From Vicia villosa (taxonomy: Eukaryota > Streptophyta > Magnoliopsida > Fabales > Fabaceae), in assembly GCF_029867415.1 (NCBI RefSeq), contig NW_026705925.1, positions 299,766 through 363,765 on the forward strand: 64,000 bases of DNA. Direction: 5' to 3'. Below, in pieces: positions 56,761 through 64,000 of this stretch (position 1 is the stretch's first letter; each line of letters begins with the position of its first letter). Under the pieces are notes generated by a model. The model made no database searches and was not told the DNA's origin. It worked only from the letters and a program-made list of their open reading frames with translations. The translations under genes were made by a program, and so were the position numbers.

Positions 56761-57654
56761 GTTGTTCACGTTGAGAATATTGAATTATTACCCAAACTTA
56801 AAAAAATTCAAAAAAGTGAATTTAATTCGACAGTTTTATTGTTTTCTTTTTATCAAAAAGACAATTATAATTTGTTATTGCAATTTGATGAATAAATAAT
56901 CTTAGGTAAATTCCTTTCACACTCACATTGCATGGTTTATAATGGATAAATAAGTAAACTTAAGGTAGAGCTTTTTGATTACATTATCCTTATTATCTTA
57001 CTAATTTACAAAGTTTTTTCAAACACTCCTAGAAGATGTATTTGAGTTGGTCCTTATTATTTTACTAATTTGTAGTATTCTTTTTTACAAAACTTGAAGA
57101 TGTACATTTTTTTGTTGTTGTGAATTTCTGAATTTAGAATGAGTTTTTTACATGCCACTTTAGTATTGTTTCATAAGGTAGCGATCCTTGATAAAACAAT
57201 TCATTTTTTCAAAAGTTACCATGCTTGGCCTCTGTAACATTTACCAAAAATTGCATGTTTTCATTCAGCAACACTTCATGACGTGTTACCAACTTCTGAA
57301 TTCAAAATTTAAATTCACTAGCATATTTTCTTTGTCATTTTAGAACATTCATATTACTAATTATTGTTAATAATGTCCAACACATAATAGGAAATTTCAT
57401 ACATTACTTACTCCAACCCAGGTGACTTATCGTTTTCACATCTTGAGTGTGACTCAGCGAGGCTTCCTAGAATGCCATGACTATCCAAATAATATACTGT
57501 AATATAAAAATATGTATTTCTTACTAATTAATATTAATATAATATATTTGCTTCTTGCTCTAAATTATTTTTACAATAAAGACAATATATTGAATACAAA
57601 AGAAATAAAAAAAAAGAACGTAAAATTTAACCCATCAGAAAACTAGCAAAAACG
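56761..57654. other. gene-free AT-rich sequence
   Basis: No ORF, repeat or element end recognised. Confidence 0.5.
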
Positions 57655-59330
57655 ATAGTTGGACATACTCAATTTATCTCTTAAAAATATTTTAGAAGCA
57701 TAAGTAGGAAGTGATGAATTCCACAAAGTGTCGTCATCAACAAAAAAATCTGCATTGGTTAATCTATTGACACATACATTTTCCTATTTGAAAATGTGAG
57801 ATATCTTGAATCTAAAGGAGCATATATTGTGTAAAGTATTCTTCTATTTAATTAAAAGATGTCAAGGGTAAATATTCAAATTAAAAAATGCACGAATGAC
57901 TAATATTGAGTCAGTTTTAAGCCAAATATTTCTCCAATTCTTCCTATTTGCATATTCGATAGCAAACACGATTTCATTTAATTCAACTTGAATGGAGATG
58001 CAAACTCCAATCTTAGCTGAGAAAACTTCCAAGAATGTTCCTAAATTATCTCTAAATATATCACCACAAGTTGATATTTCATGATTTTCTCTTAAAGCTC
58101 CATCCCTGTTGCACTTATTCCAACTATGACTAGGAAAATACCAATTAACTCGTATGATTCTAGGTGCGGATCGAAGGAGGTTGGCATTTGATGTCAAGGA
58201 AATTAATAATTGTAAGCTCATCAATCAAAGAGTACACCTGCCCCTTAAAAGAAGTAAATGACATTATAGAATAATTGTTTAACATGTGCCTACATCAAAG
58301 TCAATGTTACCAATTTGAAACCCCATATCGTTTCTTCTGTGCCAACTTTTTCAAAGAATTATCATGAGAGCCATGACCAACTTCTGAATTTGAGAGCTCT
58401 AACATCTACCATCAAGTTTGAATAAGCTTTCGTAACTAGTTCTGTCAATATTCATGTCAAACAATCGCTTAATCTAATGCCAGAAATGTAAAGTGTACAT
58501 GCATCTAAGAAATAAATGGTCTGCAGTTTCCACATTATAATTGTAGAGAGAACACCTTGAAACCATATGCATTCCCCTTTAAATCAGGTTGTCTTTTTGT
58601 TACAATAACATTACTCATTAGTCTCCAACTCACTACTGACTTTTTAGGTGGTATGTAGGGATGCAAAATGAATTTTATCCAAAAAGAATCAATGTGATTC
58701 TTCCTTATATAATTGTAGGGATCTTTAAAAGATAGACCATCATTTGTAAATCTTGTCCGAATGAGTTTATTAGCAATATTATTATCAAATGATAAGTTAT
58801 TCTTCAAAATGTCTTCAACAATTTGAGGAGGCAAAATGGATAAGCCGTGAGAAAAATGTTCCCATTAATGTCTTGGATAATTGAATTGACCTTAGTAGTT
58901 TGCATAAATTGAATATCCACTGGTAATACTAGGTGTAAATATTTAATTTTGTATCCTAACCAATAGCCATTCCATAAATTAATGTTTTTTCCGCTTGTCA
59001 TCTACTATGTTCCTCCAAAAAGAAAAAGGAATGTTTAATGACACGCCATATTCAAGAAAAAAAATGATGCATGATTAGTTTTTTGTGCCTGCAATATCTA
59101 CTAATAAACATAGAAGACCATTGACTATTGATAGTCAACAAATTACAACAAAGAGATAAACAACCAGTTTTGTTTATTGTCTTAATGTCACTCAGTCCAA
59201 GACCTTTTAAACAAAGGTGAGCAAATAAACTTCTAAGATATTATAATTAACTTTCTACTATCTATGATATGTGTCCATACAAAATTTATAATTCAAAAAT
59301 CTAGTTTATCAAAGAGATTGATTGGTAAGA
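57655..59330 (-). pseudogene. L1-type LINE, 3' part of ORF2, broken
   Basis: Minus strand, in N-to-C order. A region near 59030-59330 matches the linker after RT (GLGLSDIKTINKT, QWSS). A block at 58804-59001 reads NLWNGYWLGYKIKYL, the usual (F/L)W.D.WLG motif. The zf-RVT domain lies at 58535-58834 (FKDPYNYIRKN, then PPKKSVVSWRLMSNVIVTK). The RNase H domain is at 57862-58224 (WNKCNRDGAL, CGDIFRDNLGTFLEVFSA, VELNEIVFAIEYANRKNW, WLKTDS). The C-terminal HIF..ENVCVNRLTN block is near 57760-57810. Stops and frame changes separate all of these. ORF2 copies LINE RNA at the target site; this copy is dead and 5'-truncated. Confidence 0.8.
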
Positions 59331-59471
59331 TTATACAAAAGCATGCCTTATTGAGACTAAATTAAAAGTAATTATATAATAATAACAAAGTCTTTCAAAT
59401 GAACATAAGGTTTCTTAAACCTAAAGAGCCCCAACATCAACCAATAGAGCATATTGAACTCCTATATTGCA

Positions 59472-59990
59472 GGCTCTAATGATTGTCAATTGGATTATGC
59501 TCAAAGATTACTATATTTTCGGACATCTCATTGTCAACACTGTCAGGTCCTTGTGCCCTCCTGAAAACCTATCTGTTGCAGGCTATAATGATTGTCAATT
59601 GGATCGTGCTTAAGGATCACTATATGGTCGGACATCTCAATATATGTCTCTATATCAACTTGATCATGATCAAACACCTCTGCATGTGTCTGTGTATCAA
59701 CATGATCAGGATTTGGCACCTCATGTGTGTCACCATCATCGCATCTAAAACGTCCACATTTACCTCCTCGGCATCAGATAATCTGTGGTCCACATATTTC
59801 TTTGGTCCTCCTATGATGAGAACCTATTGCAACTATCCCACCTTCCATATATAGTATCCAAAGGGTCATCACCAAGAACATATGCATCGACAAATCTCTG
59901 ATCACCAAGAACATATGCATCGACAAATCTCTGAACGACAACACTAAGTGATCGGTCACTCAACTTATGAATGATATACCACAGTCATTA
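59472..59990 (-). repeat. dispersed repeat, copy 2, with internal duplications
   Basis: Partner of 54120-54495. It carries two local tandem duplications absent from copy 1. One is a 109-bp unit (GGCT(C/A)TAATGATTGTCAATTG at 59472 and 59581). The other is a unit of about 33 bp (ACCAAGAACATATGCATCGA near 59870 and 59903). No intact frame. Confidence 0.65.
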
Positions 59991-60424
59991 ACTCAAATGT
60001 TAAATATGGATAATATTTATAAGGCCTCTCTATTTTATACAAATATGGTGTCATCCCACTCATATCAAGTGTTTGCAGCATCTAGTGGCTATAAAAACAT
60101 TAAATTGCGTTTTAAAAAAATATGATATCAAATATGATTTAAAATTTGATATAAATGCAAGAAAAATAAACTAGATTTACTTGTGAATATTTGTTCAAAA
60201 TTAAAAAAAATTCAAATAAGTGAATTTAATTTAACTCAGTGTTACCGTTCTTTTCATCGAGAGAACAATATTCTCATTTGAGTTAATGTTTATAGCATTT
60301 TATTTTTCTCTTGCTATTAATTAATTAAAATATCTTTTAAATATTATCCATATTTAACAATTTTTAATTTTAATAACAAATTTTAAGACCAACTACTAAT
60401 TCAAGAGAACAATTCTATTATTGT
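59991..60424. other. gene-free AT-rich sequence
   Basis: Flank of the Ogre-like LTR; no features recognised. Confidence 0.5.
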
Positions 60425-62077
60425 TGTAATACGGTGGGAGAACTGACTTTTTTAGAAATGTTGCGGATAGCAAAAGTCGCTGCCGACTTTTATTTTATCC
60501 AAATTATATCAGAAAGGCAAAAAGAACCGGAAAAACCTTTTAAATAAAAACTGAGTTCGGGGGTAATTTATGCAAAGGGAAGGTGTAAGGCACCCTTTAC
60601 ATCCATGGTTATCCATGGGCTCTTAATTGCTTTGCTCTTTAAAAAAAGAAATGTAGAAGAAGAAGAAACAAGGACTTTAGCTCGTAAATGAGCGTAGCCT
60701 TGAGAGTGTTTAGGAAAAAGATGTAAGAAAAAGATTTAAGCCAGAGCAAGGCAATTAGGGGCAATTACCTGGTTAGATGAAAAATGTTCTTTTTAGCCTT
60801 TCAGGGCTATCCCTACCATAAGAGGGTGAGGAAGTCCTTTGATTTGGAGGTTAACGGGTCATCGAATTATCGTTCGCCACAAGACTGTCCCATGCCATAG
60901 GGGGCAGGTAGTCTAAGGGAAGGATCAGAATAGCCATTTACTTTTAGGCAACCGGAGGATACCTCAGCACTTCGTAGGCAACTTCGAGGGACGAGATCAT
61001 ATTAGCGAATCGAAGGCAGCATCATTAGGGACTTATGATCTTGAGAATGAACTGAGAGCAACATTGCTGAGGTATCCTCGTATTCGAGGGACTTGGCTAT
61101 TCTGCATTTAAAACACAAGGCAACAGGCAACAGGCAACAAGAGGGGTTACCATAAAAGGTGTGTGTGGGTGCAACAATCACGTGATCAGATTCAGAATAA
61201 TTTATCTTGTAATTAGGTGATTCTAATTCAGTTCAGGGTTATCACTCCCTAAATTACTACCCACGTAGTAATATAATATCACAGTTTAAGTGCCTTCAAG
61301 GCCACGCAATACACCAGGAAGCAGTTACATAATACATCATGGGGATGGGGAGAAAAAAAAACAATAACTTTAAACCCCAACAGGGTTTGGCATAAGTAAT
61401 AATAAAAAGAAATTAAAAAATGAGTTTCTAGGATTACCGACTAATCGAGCTTTGACCAGCTGGCTAACCCTGAAAATTGGAAAAAAAAAAGAAATAAACA
61501 GAAAAGAGTGAGTGTATGGCCAGTTCATTGATCAGAAAGGCAAAAATAAATAATTGAAATTAAAAGGCAAAAATAATTATTTAAAATTAAAGGCAAAAAA
61601 TAAATATTAAATTAAAAGGTAAAAATAAATGTAAAAAGAAATAGAATCGGGGACTTAGCTTTGATCTGATATGGTTCGTAGTCGTAGGAAACCCTGGTGC
61701 TAACCCTGAAGCTACACAAAGAAAAGAGAAAAATTTTAGTGTAGGCGTGATCTTCGTAAACCCTGATTAGGGTACGAATTAAATAAAATTAACAGAATAA
61801 ATGATCAATTTAATTAATTATTGGTTTTTCAACCTAATTAATTAAATCGCTGAAAATAGGGTTTCGATTAAATTACCTAACCCTAATGTATATTTTAATC
61901 AAAAAATTTATAATTAATTAAATAACTTAAACAAATTAAATTAATTTAAAATCCTTAAAATAAACTTATTAACAATAATAAAAATAAATAAATATTTTTA
62001 TTTATTATGTTTTTGTGAAGAAAAAATAAGTTTTGAAAAAAAAAGTTTTGTTTTTTAAAGATTTTTAGAGATATGTA

Positions 62078-62242
<165 letters not shown>

Positions 62243-62502
62243 CATTAAATAAATAATATACAAAATAAAACTAATTGTGTAATTAAAAATGAAAAAAATT
62301 AAAAATCTTAGCTTTTTGATCCTGTGTGGTGCATGGCTAAAGGTGCATGGTGCACCTGCCTTCCCCTCAGGCGTTAGATCTGTTTCTGGAGCAATTTGAT
62401 GGTTGATAGTGCAAGGCGCATCACGAGTTCTTGTGGACTTCATGCACTGGATCTGCGAAGGAGGCTTAACAAACAAAACAATTAAAATAAACGCAGAACC
62501 CT

Positions 62503-62558
62503 GGGATCGAACCCAGGTTCCATGCGTCACACGCTTGCTATGCTGGCCAGTTGTGCTG
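62503..62558 (-). other. tRNA-like A-box/B-box module in the right Ogre-like LTR
   Basis: On the minus strand CAGCACAACTGG (62547-62558) matches the A-box except for its first base. GGTTCGATCCC (62503-62513) is a perfect B-box flanked by CCTGG/CCAGG, which can pair as a T-arm stem. The spacing is that of a tRNA. The acceptor stem is not obvious. Confidence 0.55.
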
Positions 62559-64000
62559 AATTTAGTTTAATAAATATACACGCGCCATATATTATATAAT
62601 GAAAATAAATTAAAACAGATTTGAATAAAAAGAAGCTTCGCGCCCAGTCCCCTTCGTCTTCTCCATCGAGCCAAGCTTTTAGCTACGATTCGCTAGCTTT
62701 TAGTTGCGACTTTCTTCGTAGCCATAACCTGTGAATGTCACTTTAACGATACACGCGTAGTAAATCACAATAAAAGGTACAGATCAATCGCAAATAGCAT
62801 TACGAACTCAATGAAACCATTGATTTGGTCTGAAATCACTCCTACACAAAAACCCCATTCGAGGAGCACAAAAACCTAACAATGGTGAAACACTTAACAC
62901 GCGCAGAAGCTTCAATTAAACGATCAAAACATAACCCAAACATGATTATGAACATGAATAAACAATCGAATCATGTCAATAATGCATGAATTTACGTAAT
63001 CGAAGTTTGTAAAATATGGCCAAACCGTGAATGGATGGTGGCGATTCTGGGACCTCTAATTGTTGGAAGGGATGTGTTCTCGTCTATAAAACGTCACGGA
63101 ATCAATTGGACTACTTTTCCTGGCCTGAATCGAACCATAACTTAGAAACCGAATTGCTTTCTTTTTGAAGTTTTAAGAGCTTGGTTAGAGCTATTCTTTG
63201 CGAAATTCCCACCTTTCTTCATCAGGGTTTGTCAAGTATATATAAGAGGTGGATTTTAGGTCATAGCTTGAATCAAATATCTACTAAATCATGAAATTGG
63301 ATTTTGAGAAATTTGATTGAAAAATATGTATTGACTCTTTCTATTTTTGCCCAATATTGATTCAATTTGTTTCAATTATTATTTGGCCAATTAAGAGAAT
63401 ATATTTGATCGATTCCTTGATTTAAAAATCAAAGCAAATAATAATTCACATTTATTTTACTATTTTATATAATTTATTTATGATTTAAAGTGATAAAAAC
63501 CATAAAAATAATTAATAAAATAATAAAAATAACATGACTCTTGTTTTGGGGCGTGCATGGGCTTAAGATAAAGGTTGGATGAAAAGAATATAGGCCCATT
63601 TGGAAATATTTGGAGTTTTGAACCTTTTTCTCTTCATGTACACCCTTAAAAATAGGTGAACTTGTGCACCTTTCCATTTCCTCATATTTCAACATTTTTT
63701 CAAGTTCTTGGACTTTTTAGAAACCTTGAAGAGTCCTCTAACCAATGTTTTTGGTCTCATGTCAAAATATTTTTCCATGCTCCTTGTATGTTCTTTTGAA
63801 AAAGATGACTTTTGGTTGACTTTTGAAAAGGACCTATAATGTTTTGATCCATATCTCTCAAATGAAGCATTTTTAGACTTGGCATGTGAGAGAAAAAATT
63901 GTAGAGAATTCAATTTCCTTCAAAATGAGCTTTGGATGGGAAATTTATGATCCCATGTAGGAGTTATGGCTGGTCAAAGTTCAGTTGACTTTCTCCTATG

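Noticed and set aside
62503..62558. Functional tRNA gene
   Set aside because: A- and B-boxes are good but no seven-base acceptor pairing or clear anticodon arm was found; recorded as a tRNA-like module instead.

Overview
The window is nuclear DNA from a flowering plant with a large, AT-rich, retrotransposon-packed genome. The element types point to a legume, most likely tribe Fabeae or a relative (pea, vetch, lentil, grass-pea). The clues are Tat/Ogre-type Ty3/gypsy elements with multi-kilobase LTRs and tandem repeats upstream of the 3' LTR, a SIRE/Maximus-type Ty1/copia element, and a Tekay-like gypsy remnant. The taxonomic call is inference. Only one gene looks intact: a two-exon pectin methylesterase (45914-47664, minus strand). 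Nearly everything else is transposon sequence or degraded intergenic DNA.

Left part (1-20391) is a nest. A SIRE/Maximus copia on the minus strand (2577-8524, resuming at 20389) was hit twice. One insertion is an Ogre-like LTR that ends at 2576 inside the RT/RNase H region. The other is a complete but pol-less Ogre-like element (8525-20383, TSD CCCTC), inserted 8 bp inside the outer end of the copia 5' LTR. The inner element has 3.2-kb LTRs, a tRNA-type primer site, a gag-like ORF with a duplicated zinc-knuckle module, and three tandem-repeat arrays next to its 3' LTR.

Middle part. 20392-25440 is old unclassified sequence with a 181-bp tandem repeat and a broken RPA/DUF223-like OB-fold exon. 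25440-32110 is a truncated Tekay-like gypsy (minus strand: protease, zinc-knuckle region, gag, 5' LTR). Its LTR holds a non-autonomous CACTA element (27897-31074, TSD CCT) and a tRNA-derived SINE (31818-31977, 17-bp TSD). 34108-38830 is a rearranged non-coding LTR element (TSD CTCTA) containing a 168-bp LTR palindrome and an inverted internal segment. 38836-45850 is gene-poor, with two hAT-type MITEs and a MULE-like N-terminal fragment.

Right part. The PME gene is followed by a Stowaway MITE (48754-49037), a nearly intact Tork-like copia (49105-53995, five lesions), a diverged repeat pair (54120-54495 and 59472-59990), an array of TTCGCT/AGCGAA palindromes, a GC-rich LTR-like promoter region (56093-56760), the 3' part of an L1-type LINE (57655-59330, minus), and a second Ogre-like LTR (60425-64000, minus) that runs off the window.

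The most unusual cross-element pattern is that four unrelated transposons each carry an array built on a short CpG-containing palindrome: GTCGAC, AGCGCT, CGTACG, or TTCGCT...AGCGAA. A second pattern is a tRNA-like A-box/B-box module inside the Ogre-like LTRs.
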